Shown piece by piece: positions 11,729 to 23,880 of a stretch of 64,000 nucleotides of DNA; positions within the stretch are counted from its first letter, which is position 1; every line of letters begins with the position of its first letter. Origin of the DNA: Metellina segmentata (taxonomy: Eukaryota > Arthropoda > Arachnida > Araneae > Tetragnathidae). The stretch spans positions 52,822,509 through 52,886,508 of the forward strand of contig OX375882.1 of NCBI GenBank assembly GCA_947359465.1. The letters are read 5' to 3'. Position numbers and translations under genes: made by a program. The notes beneath the pieces were generated by a model. It was not told the origin of the DNA and searched no databases. It saw only the letters and a program-made list of their open reading frames with translations.

Positions 11729-13539
11729 ATGACTACCACTAGAAAAATGACTACGGAGAAAATGGAGGAATTACTGAAGTTGATGACTGAGATGAAGACT
11801 GAGATAAAGACCGTCATGGAATCCAGTCAAGCAGATATGAAGACTGAGATAAAGACCGCCATGGAATCCAGTCAGGCCAAGAAGAAGACCGTCATGGAAT
11901 CCAGTCAAGCAGATATGAAGACTGAGATAAAGACCGCCATGGAATCCAGTCAAGCCGAGAAGAAGACCGTCATGGAATCCAGTCAAGCGGAGGTGAGATC
12001 TACCCTGGACCCTGGAAGCTACTCTACAAGCCTTTCAAGAACAAATGCACGCTAGTCTGCAAGCCTCTCAAGAACAGTTGGAAGCCAAGCTAGATGCCAA
12101 ATTGCAAGCCACCCTAGAACAATTATATGTAAAATTAGATGAGAGTCAAACGAAGGTCAAACAAGAAATCAACGATTTGGACGCCAGTTGGATGCCAAGC
12201 TAAGAGAAGTGAAAGAGAAATTCACCCAGATGAGCGTGGTCGGAGAGAATCCTGCCTCTCCATTGCTGTTTTCCAGATTGAATGGCATCCGTGATAGTGC
12301 ATCAGTGGCAAGACCGGCCATTAAGCTTGCTGAATATGATGGAAAGCCTTCGTTGAGTGCATTCCCAGAGGAGAGACCCGGTTGGAGATTGTCACAGCTG
12401 CCAACGGATGGGATGCGGTGATCAAAGCAGTCCAGTTGGCGTCAACTCTGCGAGGAGAGGCCCGTAAAGTTTTGGAGACGATACCGGAAGAAAAGATATT
12501 AGATTCTGCTATTTTAACCAACGCCCTTGAAGTCCGGTAAAGGCGAAAAATGCATGAAGTAATTACATAAGCTCCAACTGAAAACCAGGAGTCAGAAAGC
12601 CGGCGAATCCCTCCAGGAGTTAGCAAGCGACATCGAGAGATTCTCCCGACTTGCATTCCCGGAATATCCGCCAGAACTCTTGGATGTCCTGAGCTTACAG
12701 CCCTTTATGGATGGCATAAAGAATCAAGAAATCCAACACGCAATGAGAATCGCAGACGTAAAGAATTTAAAAAGCTGTTTAGTACTGGCAATGAAACATG
12801 AGGCGTCACTACAAGCTGTCGGAGGATTTCGGAAATATGCTAGAGAAGTTACGGTACCTGAAGACAGAAGCGATTCTAGAAATCTTCAGGAAGAAATATT
12901 AGAAGGCATAAGAAACCTGCTGAAGATTCAGGATCGTGGTTTGAACGTCCATACGCCGAGACCTATGAAATGCTGGGCTTGTTGAAAAGAAGGTCATCTT
13001 CAACGACAGTGCTTGAAGCGATCCGGATCAAACCAGGTTGAACTACCAACTCACGAACAGTTAAACTAGACAGCAGCCCTCTCGCGGGGTGGAGGTGGCC
13101 GTATACGAAGAATACCCCATTTAGTGTTCTGCAAATTTCTTCCTTGCATAGTGGAGACCGAGGATTATTTGTAGATGGAAATATTTGTGCAAGACCATGC
13201 CAAATGATCGTTGAAACCGGAGCAAACGTGAGCATCCTCCGAACTGATTTGGCGCGGACCCTACACGGAGATCCATTTTATACGGCGCCAAACATCACTT
13301 TACAAACCGTTAATGGGGAGACTGTCCAGGTTTACGGAAGACTCCGGGTAAGCATAGAATTTGGATTTACTAAGTACAAACATTCACCACGACAAATATT
13401 TCCAATGCGGCCGAGATTTTGGATGTATCTGGTGCATACACAGATTTTCAACTTCCGTGACCGACGTTTAGAAGACCGTACGGTGCTAGGAATGATACTA
13501 CTACTGACAGAGTTTGGAAGTCGCATTTTAATTTTTTAA
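11729..13539 (+). pseudogene. Ty3/gypsy gag and protease remnant
   Basis: Retrotransposon capsid and protease region. The N-terminal part is a lysine/glutamate-rich coiled coil with five copies of a short unit (TEIKTVMESSQAD, TEIKTAMESSQA, KKTVMESSQA; 11795-11985). After frame changes a capsid-like part follows (RPAIKLAEYDGKPSL), then a zinc knuckle near 12966-13017 with the spacing C-x2-C-x4-H-x4-C, interrupted by a stop. The protease core near 13200 reads MIVETGANVSIL, so the catalytic aspartate of the usual DTGA motif is a glutamate. Several stops and shifts are present; reverse transcriptase and everything downstream are missing. The element cannot be active. Confidence 0.8.
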
Positions 13540-14879
13540 TTTTCAAAATAGCTTACGAAAATAACAAAAAACAATTTTCTACTCTAAATAGGCATAAGAA
13601 ATCAAATGAAGGAAAGCTCTGATAAAACCGACATTTCACAGGAATACAGTTGAATATGTTTGTTGCTTGTAAAAAAATTCGGGATTGTAATCATAAAGCA
13701 ACAATAATTAAATCAAATTCACAACATTTGCTTCCCAGTCTATTTATATTACGAGAACTTCAATGATAATAGAGAAATTAAATACAGATAATGAAACCCT
13801 AAATCAACAAAGAAATACCAATCATTTTTAACTTAAAAAGTGAATAGTAAAAACCAAAAAGATCAGTATCAAAACAAGCTTAAAAATATCAACTCAGTAT
13901 CGTAGACAAAATTACTTTAAACTATTTACCTTTTCAAATTCACTAAGTGGTAAAATTCCCATGTTAAATTTTGCATCTTTTATAATTAAAACGTGTTTTT
14001 TTTTGTGCTGTCGAATTCTTTTTTAATTATTTACATCTTTTGCTGGTGATTTGATAAATATGAAACATGAATTTGTGACATACAATTGGAATAGAAATGT
14101 AGCAATGATTGTTACGCGGTATCATAATGGCTGCGGTCACTGGTGGAACACTTCTGGATTGCTATAGAACATTCGCCAGTGTTAGAAAGCTTTTGGTTTA
14201 GCAAATCAAGCACATTTATAACCATAATTCATTTAAAAGTGTTTATTTATTCGGTTATCTGCCCTTGAATGTAATAGCATTTCTTTCAAAGTCAGAAATG
14301 GATGTCTTACTGGCGTGTTCCCACCTTCTTTGATTCATCATGTGATAAAATAAAACGATAATTTCCATCTAGTTAAAAATGTTTCTCGGACGAAAATAAA
14401 CAAATTACAATGATGGAAATTTCAGGACAGATAATATACATCTTGACACATAATACTAAATATTTATGAGGTTTTAGGAGTTGTCCTTCATAATAAAATT
14501 TGCATTTAATAGAAAAATTGCTGTTTTCAATTATTTTACTTCTTTATTATTTTTTTCCAACTAAGGAAATCTTAAGAAAATCTGTTTTTAAAAAAGGAAT
14601 AGAAACACAATCATCTAAATTATACCAAACTTTTAGATAGAAGTTCTTTGTTAAGAATAATTTTTGATACTGTTCGAAATTTGTATCAACTAAGCAAAAT
14701 CTCTATTTTCGCTAATCCCTGAGAATGAGCAATGACGGATATAAAACTACATTCTGACATATTTCCTAAAAGACCTTTTACTGTAGAATGTAACAATATA
14801 AAAAATTTTAATTTGTGTCAATAACTTATTGAAATATAGGGTTTCAAACAGGCTACTATTAGTGCTAAAAAATCTACAT
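13540..14879. other. AT-rich non-coding stretch
   Basis: No gene, repeat edge or domain recognised. The sequence is very AT-rich between 13560 and 14080 and again from 14340 to 14860. Confidence 0.45.
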
Positions 14880-15730
14880 TTGTGTACTATGGTGATGGAG
14901 ATATACACATACTATGGTGATGGAGATTCCAAAGGTTTTTAGGCAGTGAAGCACACTTATGGCAAAGACTCTGTAACAAAATTTGAATGCATTGGCCATA
15001 TTCAGAAGAGAGTGGGGACACATTTGAGGAAATTAAAAATAACCGATAAAGGACTGGGCGGAAAAGGCAAACTCACCGACAACTTTATTAACAAATTACA
15101 GAACTATAACGGAATAGTAATTAGAGCCAATGCCGGGAACTTAACCAAAATGCAGAGTGCTACCATTGCAACATTTGCCCACTGTTGCTCGAGTAAGGAC
15201 AACCCCATGCATGGGCAGTGTCCGTGAGTATCGGAGAGCCGGTGCAAATATCAGCGAGCACAAGCCTCGAACATGACCTTCAGAGAACCTTCCACAGGGC
15301 TTCCTCAAAAAATTCTTAACATTGTGAAACCAGTTTACTAAAACTCTGTGACCAGAAATTGCTCGCTAAATGTCTTCACGGGAAAACTCAAAATCCAAAT
15401 GAAAGTTTCAACGGTGTTTTGTGGACGATACTGCCAAAAAATGTTTTTATTGAACTAGAAACATTCCGCTTAGTATCTGCTTTGGCAGTACTACATTTCA
15501 ATGATGGTTTTTATGGTTTGTTAAATGTTTTTAATGAATTAGGAACTAACCCAGGTTTCTTCACCATTAAGGAGTTTGGTTCCATAGACAAAGAACGCAT
15601 CGTCGATGCTGGAAGGCACTCTTTGCCAACAGCGAAAGTGGCCAGAAAAAAATTACGGGCTACCATAAAGAAAAAATGTGGGACAGTTGAGAAAAAAGAA
15701 GGTGTGGTGTATAAAAGTGGAGAATTTTAG
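14880..15730 (+). pseudogene. Mutator-like transposase domain, broken
   Basis: C-terminal part of a Mutator-like (MULE-related) transposase of the type common in invertebrate genomes. A YYGDGD motif at the left contributes the acidic strand of the catalytic fold; next come FECIGHIQKRVGTHLRKLK, GLGGKGKLTDNFINKLQNYN and MHGQCP. After a shift near 15225, and again before 15359, the frame gives CLHGKTQNPNESFNGVLW, a strongly conserved block of the family, and ends at 15730. An 18-bp word (TACTATGGTGATGGAGAT) is duplicated with a 25-bp period at 14885 and 14910; this breaks the frame, and a TAG follows. The N-terminal part and element termini were not found. Confidence 0.78.
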
Positions 15731-15739
15731 TGACATTTA

Positions 15740-17850
15740 CTCACAAAATTCAACAGAAAACACAAAAGTAATCTTTAAATGCATTTTCTAGAAAACTTAA
15801 TTTTTGTTAATTATTGCACAATGAAAACATAATTACTAAACAAGTTACAGTTATATCGCTATGAAATTTGGTATTATTACTTTTTAACATGTTATGATGG
15901 CTATTCTATCGATTAAGTTGTACAATGCATACTTTTGAATTTATAGCTATGTTATTCAAACGACAAACTATTTTTTTTTTAATTTTGGCTATACCTATCC
16001 GTAATACTTAATACTTTTAAACATTTTAATTGATCTCTAATTGTATAGAATATTGCTTTCCTTAGTGTAATTGGTATATGGTGTTGAAAGCAAATTAAGA
16101 TTAATTCTATAGAATTTTATGTAGAGCGTTTTCATATTTGGTCATTTTTCACTAAATATTACCTAATTTTGTCCAATTTATGAAAAATTAATTAATGAAT
16201 GCTTTATTTTTTACTTTTTTCATGATTTTGAACCATTTTCTTATTAAAACTAGTATAAAATGTACTTTAACACCTATTTCAGAAAACTTGTTCCGCACCT
16301 AGTCGGATACCTTAAATTTATGAAGTCCGTTGTGTTGCTCTAGTTCAACGTTAATTAAAAAATTAAAATTACTTCAAATTTATGTATTAAATTTATATAA
16401 TTAAAATATTATTAAATTTATAGTTTGATAGCGGTATCAAATCTGGGGGGGGAGGGATTTAGTACTTGATATCTTTGATATTTTAATGGGGGGAGAAGTC
16501 TTAAAATCACGAAAAATTTATATCGATATTTATGAATAGGTATGCACGAAGTGATCCTCACTCAACGATGCCCCTGTATTTCCTGTCCACTCCAAATCAA
16601 CATTTTTAATTTCCCAAAATTGTTCCAATGTTTTATTTAAGTCATCATTCAAAATTAACCCACAATGAACACGAATATCTGCTACCTACCTGATCAACAC
16701 TCCCATTTGCAACGTAAACAAACACCGTATTAACAGAATGTTTGATCAGAAGTGGAACTTAAAACACAAACCTTTAAAACACGAGTTTTTTCGGAAAAAC
16801 TGGTAAATGACTAGGAAGGGCAGGGGGGGGGGGTAAAAGTTAAAAAAAAAAATATTTTATACAAAATAAGTGTAAACTATTTTATTACATGTTTATTTTG
16901 AATTTAAAAATATTAAAATCAAATTAAATCAAATTGTCATACTTACAAGCATAAGAATGGCTAAAAATTCAGTTTGGTATGATATACCATCGCTGAAACT
17001 TTCTGATAAATTGGCATATTCAAAATCGTCAAAGTCGCTCATTAACAGATAACTTTTTCTAAACAAGTTACAAAAACATTAATAAAAATTAATTTATGGT
17101 TATATGTTTATTTTTATGATATTTAACGCAATAAAAATGTATATATTACCTTTTCCACACCAAACAACTTTTTTATAACAAAGAATTCATTACAAAACAT
17201 TTTAATAATCAAAATGCACCGCGTAGTTTACACACGAAAATGCTGCATAGTGGTGCCATCTATGGCCAATACGTTTAATTGTAATCTAGCCTACCTATTT
17301 TTACTAGAACAGATCTCAGACGGGCATTATAAATAAAATAACGCGGGATACAAGATCGCCCGTGTGAGACATGGGCATGTGTAAATTTGCCGGTAACGTT
17401 CGTCTGTGTCAGACACAAGCAAATGCGTTAAGGGGTTGAACAACAATAACTGCGAATTTTGAGCGTAGATTTGTCCCGGCCTCAACAATTCACAAAAAAA
17501 AATTCTGCACCTTTTCTGTTTTGTTTTTCCGAAACTTGTTGCTACTATTTGGGGTTGGGAAACCACCTCCGCCTCACCTCTCTTACAGCTCTGTCTTGGA
17601 AGAAACTGAGAAAGCGCATTTGTTTGCGAAATAGGATTGCCGAAAAAGGAGTCATCTTCACTCGGAAAATGAATCATCTTCACGCGGAAAATGAATCATC
17701 TTATTATGAGGTTGGCCTCAGAAACAGTTTCTTTCTGAATAGCATTCATGAAGTTTATGGGGCAAAAAGCCACTAAAGCAAAATTTATTCCGCCTTACTA
17801 CATCCGCTCTTTTTCATTCTGACAGCCTTTTAAATTGGGAGCACGTATAA
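15740..17850. other. long AT-rich non-coding stretch
   Basis: No gene was recognised. A small SINE tail (GTTGTGTTGCTCTAGTTCAACG and following TTAAAATTAC) lies at about 16326-16368. G-runs of eight to ten bases occur near 16445 and 16825. Frames at 17327-17683 (minus) and 17459-17776 (plus) overlap on opposite strands and show no domain. Confidence 0.45.
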
Positions 17851-17859
17851 AGAGGACAA

Positions 17860-18972
17860 TCACATTTTTACACAAAACATAATTTGGCCTTTTTTCTTCA
17901 GACACGAACACTTTAGATGGATTCCTACATGCACGCCAGTTGGAATTTTCTTACATTTATATCCTCGAAGTCCTTTTGTTTCCCCTACCAAATTAAAACT
18001 GGTAAACTCAATTTTACATTTGCCTCTGGACGATAAGTTAGTATCACACTTCCGACCAAGCTGCAGAGGTTTAAAAAAGGTCTCACCCTGTTTTACCCCA
18101 ACGTGAGACATTAATATTCGATCAAGCGTTTCGAAAATCTTATCCAAAACTATGAGCTCTCCAGGGATTTGAATTCGGTCACCTTGTGCAGCTGACAATA
18201 ACAGTCAAATGATACGCACAACCCAGAAGCAAACTGCACATAATTCTCTGGCAAATTCTGGGCTTTTTTAAAGTTACTCAGACATTCCTGTGGGGTGGGT
18301 TCAAACTCCTTCAACACTGAACCTTTTATCTTCTCGGAATCGCTGTCAAATTGAACTTAAAAAAGTATAAGCTAATTCTGGTTGATGAAGATAACGTTGG
18401 GTTTAACGATACCGTACAATGCTAAAGTTGTACAGCTGACGAAATGATGTCCTCCTGATTCACATACACTGACAAGTTATTTACTTTTTCGCCCAAAATA
18501 TTTAACAGAGCCTCGGCTTTTAATTCCTTGGACACAGTTTTGGTTTGGAATGCCTTTTTTAAAGAATGATTTAACAGGTTCTGGAATAGTCAAGGTTCTA
18601 ACACTACTGACTAATCGTCCCAAATTATCAGTTGGGGGTCGGTTCAATGACTGCGGTAGTTTGAGACGTGTTAGAAGAATGTGTTCTCGCGTTCGCAATT
18701 TCTACTCCTTTTTCAATTGGGCTAATTTTAATCTAATTCAATTTTTGTTTCACTATCTAATTTATCCCTTTCATTTTCCAATTTCACTTTCCTTTCTTCT
18801 AAAATATTATCAATAAGACAACGCAGAAATTCACTACCGTTTTGGTACACATCACTGTACTCAATTAACTAATCGATCTGTACTACTTAAACATTTTCCG
18901 GTATCGTTAAGCCCAATTCTTCATCAACCAGAATTAGCTCATCCTTTTTTAAGTTCAATTTGACAGCCATTA
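17860..18972 (-). pseudogene. Ty3/gypsy gag remnant, minus strand
   Basis: Retrotransposon capsid gene read right to left. The start ATG is at 18972-18970 and opens MAVKLNLKKDELILVDEELG, then a coiled-coil part (NILEERKVKLENERDKLD). After shifts the capsid core appears near 18220-18330 as EFEPTPQECLSNFKKAQ and NYVQFASGLCVSFD, then KIFETLDRILMSHVGVKQGE and a cysteine-rich zinc-knuckle-like tail near 17900-17950. From memory these blocks match gag proteins of gypsy elements in spiders. The middle (18477-18698) is open but less recognisable. Several stops make it non-functional. A leader of about 300 bp precedes it on the right. Confidence 0.7.
18345..18450 (+). repeat. inverted partial copy of the gag start
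   Basis: TCAAATTGAACTTAAAAAAG, then TAATTCTGGTTGATGAAGA and a GATACCGTACAATGC stretch repeat the beginning of the adjacent gag in opposite orientation (the matching minus-strand sequence is 18885-18965). In translation it gives KLNLKKYKLILVDED, against KLNLKKDELILVDEE in the main copy. Two gag starts therefore face each other about 450 bp apart. Confidence 0.72.
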
Positions 18973-19511
18973 TTGAAATTAATCCCAAGGGTTTTCACAA
19001 AAAATTACACATCCATTTTTATCAATTTTTACAACTATTTATATGCGTCTAAAAATTAAACTCAGGGAATACTTGCGAATTAAAGCACAACAAATACAAA
19101 GCGATACTAGACTACCATATAACAAACTCGAAAGTAACCCACACTTGAAAGAAACCAACTGCAATAACAATTTCAACACTAACAAGTACATAAACAAGTC
19201 AACTTTTTTACCTCACAGTTCGATATCCGATTTGAGACTATTATCCGAGACACTAAACCACCACAGATCACGCATTTGAAGGAATCACAATCAACTGAAG
19301 ACGCAACGAAATCCGAAGTTCCACATCACGTTTATGTAGAACCACACAATCCCGAATCGACGATTCTCAATCCATAGATCACTGAATTTCCTTCGGCTCG
19401 ACGGAACAGAAATGATGGTACACACACATCACATACTAGCTCGGAAGAACACAACACAAAAACAAGTGGACTGTATAAAACTTTTATACTCTCACCGAGA
19501 CACATTCAGAT
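18973..19511 (-). other. leader/LTR-like sequence of the gag remnant
   Basis: Upstream of the minus-strand gag start is about 540 bp without genes. A segment at about 19292-19400 (GAAGACGCAACGAAATCCGA, GTTCCACATCAC) recurs in the same orientation at about 19985-20095. Two related copies some 690 bp apart could be pieces of LTRs or a duplicated leader; TG/CA ends were not resolved. Confidence 0.4.
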
Positions 19512-19605
19512 TAGGGAGGCGACATATAATACATCGCCCAAAAACCATCGAACAGTTTATTGAGACCCTATTCACCATTTCTTAAAATGGTTTAGCAACC
19601 TCAAA
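19512..19605. mobile_element. fragment of the AACATCGATGTT (hAT-type) family
   Basis: TAGGGAGGCGACAT followed by AATACATCGCCCAAAAACCATCGA and a CATTTCTTAAAA(T)GGTTTAGCAAC stretch reproduces the ~150-bp internal unit of the element at 63224-64000. The opening matches that element's terminal repeat TAGGGATGCGACATC with small changes. The rest of the element is gone. The following 19606-20376 is AT-rich, with G-runs near 19621 and 19876, and holds no gene. Confidence 0.6.
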
Positions 19606-20440
19606 GATTAATGTTCGTCGGAGGGGGGGGGGGAAAGATGTAATTTGTCATTAACCGTGTTTATTAATTTATAACTAAGACTTTTTTTAACTGTCAAAAC
19701 TAAGTCAAAAAAATTGATAAGAACAATTAACAAATCTTTTATTTTCAAATTGAATAATATAAAAGAAAATAATATTTACTACAATTTCACATGGGTACTA
19801 CTTACTACTATAAGCATAATTAGGTAGGTACATAACAATAACTATTGTTTGTTATTATTGATTATTTAACAACTTATGGGGGGGAACGCAGCAAATTTAT
19901 TTTTTATTTACTGTAAATAAAAAATATTCCGGCCTTTTTTTTTATGTCCCAATATTTGTTTGTAAAAAAAGACCACCTTGAGTTAAATGAAGACGCAACG
20001 AAATCCGAAGTTCCACATCACCATTTATGTACAACCACTTAATCCCGAATCGAAGACCACCAACTGTTACTGAATTTCTGTAGTTGCAACGGAAATTAGG
20101 TGAAAACTACGGAGCTACGAATGTATGGTGAAAAACTTCGGATCTCGTACAAAAAACGCCGAAAATAATCTTCCCCAATCCCGCTTTCGCTTTCCCTTTC
20201 CACTTGCTATGAGAAAGCATTCTTCCTTCATATTCCTTCGGCCATTCTTCCTTCAAAATTTCCTCTGCAAAATGAATTTTTGAAACATGCTTCGGTAGCA
20301 AACATTCTTAAAAGGGATACTGCTAATTTTCAATCAATTAGATATTTCACTTCTCTGTTTATCTGCTGCTTTGATACACTGTAAAAAAAATCCCGTAAAA
20401 TTTACGGTTTTAAACTGGCAGCTGGGTTGGTTGTGCTTAA

Positions 20441-20830
20441 CCGTAAAAATTACGAAGTTAATCCGTAGAAATAACGTTTTTTTACCATACGAGAACAAGT
20501 TTTTCCCGTAAAAGTTACGAATTAAAACCGTATTCACAACGGTTTTTTCCCATAAGAGATCCAGTTTTTCCCATAAAAGTTACGAAGTAAAACCGTATTC
20601 TCGACGGTTTTCCCCATATGAGATCAAGTTTCCCCCGTAAAAGTTACGAAGTAAAACCGTATTCTCGACGGTTTTCCCCATATAAGACCAAGTTTCCCCC
20701 GTAAAAGTTACTAAGTAAAACCGTATTCACAACGGTATTTTGCCATATGATATCACATTTTTTCCGTAAAAGTTATGAAGTAAATTTGTAGTCGCAACTG
20801 TTTTTTACCATGAGATCTAGTTTTCTCTGT
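20441..20830 (+). repeat. ~64-bp subterminal tandem repeat, about six units
   Basis: Units run CCGTAAAAGTTACGAAGTAA, then ACCGTATTCTCGACGGTTTT and a CCCATATGAGATCAAGTTT end, with a period of about 63-65 bp. The third and fourth units (20570-20700) are nearly identical; outer units are diverged. Each unit contains a small inverted motif (ACCGTATTC...ACGGTTTT), so it could bind a transposase. It lies immediately inside the left CACTG end. Confidence 0.85.
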
Positions 20831-22149
20831 ATGTTTCAGTTTTCACTTGTTTACATAAAAGTATTTAATCGGTGAAAGTTACAACCAGTAACCATAAAAA
20901 ATACAGTATAATTTCGCAATCAGAACTATTTTTAACTAGTCAAGAACAAGTTTACTGTAGTTTTTAGTTTATAACTGTTTACAAAACCATATGGAATTGA
21001 AGTTACAACCAGTTACCATAAAAAATATGCTGCAATTATGCAGTGAATATGGTTTTACCACAAAATAATGCAATTACACTAAATACTATAAGGTTTACAA
21101 ATTGTGTAAAAATGTAAATATCAGCTATACAGTTGAAACAGTTTTGCACACAAAATAATGGGGTTTCTCTGAAATTTAGTTTTGAAGTGTGGATAAAATG
21201 ATAAAGTCATCTTTTAAAATAGCAGAGAACTATTGCAGAGCAAATAAATTAAAGAAAAATACTGTGCCGTACACAGTACCTTTTATTCATAATACTGTCA
21301 ATATACAGTGAAATCTGTATGTAACGATACTGTCTATAACAATATTTTATTTAGGTCCCTACAGAATGGTTATAGACAGTTTCACTGTATAATATTTATT
21401 ACTTTTGTTATTTCAATAATGTTCAAACATTTAAATTAAATAATCTAACTAAATTATGCTAGAATATTATTCAATTATACAGAATAATAAAAATTAAAGT
21501 AAATAATTTTTCAATATGCATGTTGAGGATACTTATTAAGTAACAAACTATATAAGCATGTAGAAAAAAGTCTGTATAAATGAAAAAATAAATATTGTTG
21601 TCTTCTTATAATGTCAACAGTGATAAATTTTCAAAATATAGAACTCTGGAGCTTTTCATTTAAGAAACCTTGATAACTTTTATTAAATAGCAAAACACCT
21701 TTAAATATGGTTACATTATACACTGTGCTGTGCTGAACACGATAATTACATAATGTTTTGTGAGGTACATTTGTTTGTTGCATATAATTTAAGTAATACA
21801 AAATGAGCAGGCAAAAATATACAATAAACAGAAATACAAATATAATCAGGGTTCATTGATTGTAATTTTTAAAAATCAAACCACGATTACAATAGAATAA
21901 CTTTGATGCAATTAACAGAATCAAGATATCTAATATTTTCATATCTATTCAATGAAATGTTCAACACCATTCAAAGTCCATAAGTTTATTTTATAAGGTC
22001 AAAACTTTTTGATTCATGGATTTCTATTTTTGGAGGCTTTGGATCCTTTATCAGGATTCATCCTTAGAAAACACCTGTAAAATACAAATAGGACAGAGAA
22101 AAATTCTTTAGTGATTTTGCTTTATTCAAAGTTTAACAAGTTTATTTAA

Positions 22150-22960
22150 CCTTTAACTGCTGTCATGGGTCTGACAGACCCCGAGTGACAGGTCGTTTCC
22201 ACCTCTCAAAGTGAATATTGGTCAATGTCCTATTCAGTACCTTCCTACTACGTCCAAGAGAAGCCACATTCCAACACTGGTTTGGCTGTCCCAACTATTT
22301 CGTATTTCACACTATTTGCATTTCCCGCACGGTCTCTTAGACCCTTCACAGCATTTGCGTTACTGTTCTTGCTGAATGAAATAGTCTAAGTTTGAGTATG
22401 GAATTTCAGCTGAGTCTAAAATGGTAACAAACTTTACTAAGAAACTACCTCTGTAACTAGCACAAAAAGAAATTCAGGTTATTGTTGATAATTGGTCGGA
22501 AATAGAGTACTGGGACAGTGAAATTTCGGATACTATTGAAAGCAAACATGAAACGGATTCGGAAATTTATGCAGATGAAGACATTTCAAGTGCGTCTTCA
22601 CAAGGATATTTCTACGGGGAAAAAAACTTCAAATGGGATGCTGGGAGGGGGGGGGGGAGAACCTAATCGTGCCATTAGAACACAAAACCACAACATAGTT
22701 TTAGTTTCCAGGGTTGAAATGTCCTGCAAAATTAGTTCCGAAAGCCGAGCCTGAAGAGACATGGAATCTACTTTACTTGTATAGTAATATAAAATATATT
22801 TCATGTTAAGAATTGAATTATTTAAAATGTATAAATAATAATTATCTAAAGAATCTTTCATTAATTTATGTTAATTAACTTTATACACGCTTTAGTGAGC
22901 GAGGTCTGAGAGACCCCTTCACACTAGTTACGAGACGGTTTGTGACACAGCAGTTAAGGG
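22150..22960 (+). mobile_element. piggyBac-like element, internally deleted
   Basis: Both ends are flanked by TTAA (22146-22149 and 22961-22964), the invariant piggyBac target. The terminal repeats are CCTTTAACTGCTGT on the left and, inverted, CCCTTAACTGCTGT on the right, with a shared GGTCTGACAGACC/GGTCTGAGAGACC motif further in. Inside, from about 22600, shifted frames give an FYGEKNFKW-type and an NHNIVL...GLKCPAK-type stretch, as in the N-terminal part of piggyBac transposases (W..TP...R..R.HNIV...PG.KGPAK). The catalytic aspartate region is absent and a G-run breaks the frame at 22645. It is a non-autonomous relic. Confidence 0.75.
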
Positions 22961-23221
22961 TTAAAGCTAATTTAAAAAAAAAAGCTGAGCCTGAAGAGAC
23001 ATGGAATCTACTTTACTTGTATAGTAATATAAAATATATTTCATGTTAAGAATTGAATTATCTAAATTTAAAATGTATAAATAATAATTATCTAAAGAAT
23101 CTTTCATTAATATATATTAATTAACTTTATACACACTTTAGTGAGTGAGGTCTGAGAGACCCCTCCACACTAGTTACGAGACGGTTTGTAACACAGCAGT
23201 TAAGGGTTAAAGCTAATTTAA
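22739..23221 (+). repeat. tandem duplication of the piggyBac right end (~241 bp x 2)
   Basis: GAGCCTGAAGAGACATGGAA through CAGCAGTTAAGGGTTAAAGC occurs at 22747-22978 and again at 22989-23221 with a handful of differences. The second copy regenerates an intact terminal repeat and a TTAA at 23207-23210, so the element now has two alternative right ends. Confidence 0.9.
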
Positions 23222-23539
23222 AAAATACAATCAAACACTATAGCACCCAACTCTTTTTTTTAATAAATGTCATGTGAGAAATTAACTGCGACAAATCAGT
23301 TAAAGTAATGCTCTCGCATGTACTTAAACTGCAATTTACAATTGTGCCTTCAATTCTTCACATTTCTTTGACAAATTTATGATCTTGAAAAACATGAATT
23401 GTACAGGGTGTCCTAAAAGTTCCTGTACTGACGATTCGTGAATTTACTATACAAAATCAACAAACTTTAAAACAAATATTTTTATGTTAATGGTGAAAAG
23501 CACTTATAAACGAAAAAAAATGTAGACTTACATTTATAG

Positions 23540-23880
23540 TAAATGTTTAAAATTTCTGCAATTTTCTTGGGAGGCAAAGCTGAAGTAGTTTAAACATATT
23601 TTTAGAAACACCTTTCAAAATGCTGGGAATGACTTCTTGCATCTTTTGAGTAATGGCAATTTTCAGATCACCTATTGTTTGGTGATTATCTTCACAAACT
23701 TTGTTCTTTAAATATCCCCACAGAAAAAAAATTCAGGAATGTGTAGATGACGGAACGAGGTGGCCAATGGTTTCTTGAGATGAGTGGATCGCCAAAAAAA
23801 TCTTGAAGCATGCCCGTGGTGTCATAACTTGTATGGCAGGTTACAACGTCTTGTTGGAACCAAGAGTCTTGTTCATGCAC
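23540..23880 (-). pseudogene. mariner transposase C-terminal half
   Basis: Reading leftwards from 23880: WFQQDVVTCHTSYDTTGMLQ, then FFGDPLISRNHWPPRS, which in this family hold the second catalytic aspartate and the WP.RSPDLTP box. The box's SPDL is mutated to SVIY. Later, in another frame, TIGDLKIAITQKMQEVIPSI and a LLQLCLPRK end are visible. The N-terminal half, which should hold the first aspartate, was not found. It is plainly inactive. Confidence 0.8.

Noticed and set aside
17327..17776. Opposing 118- and 105-codon frames
   Set aside because: They overlap on opposite strands and show no motif; chance is sufficient.
20441..20830. Regularly spaced repeat, possibly CRISPR-like
   Set aside because: The units are contiguous and diverged, without unique spacers, and lie at the end of a transposon in a eukaryotic genome.
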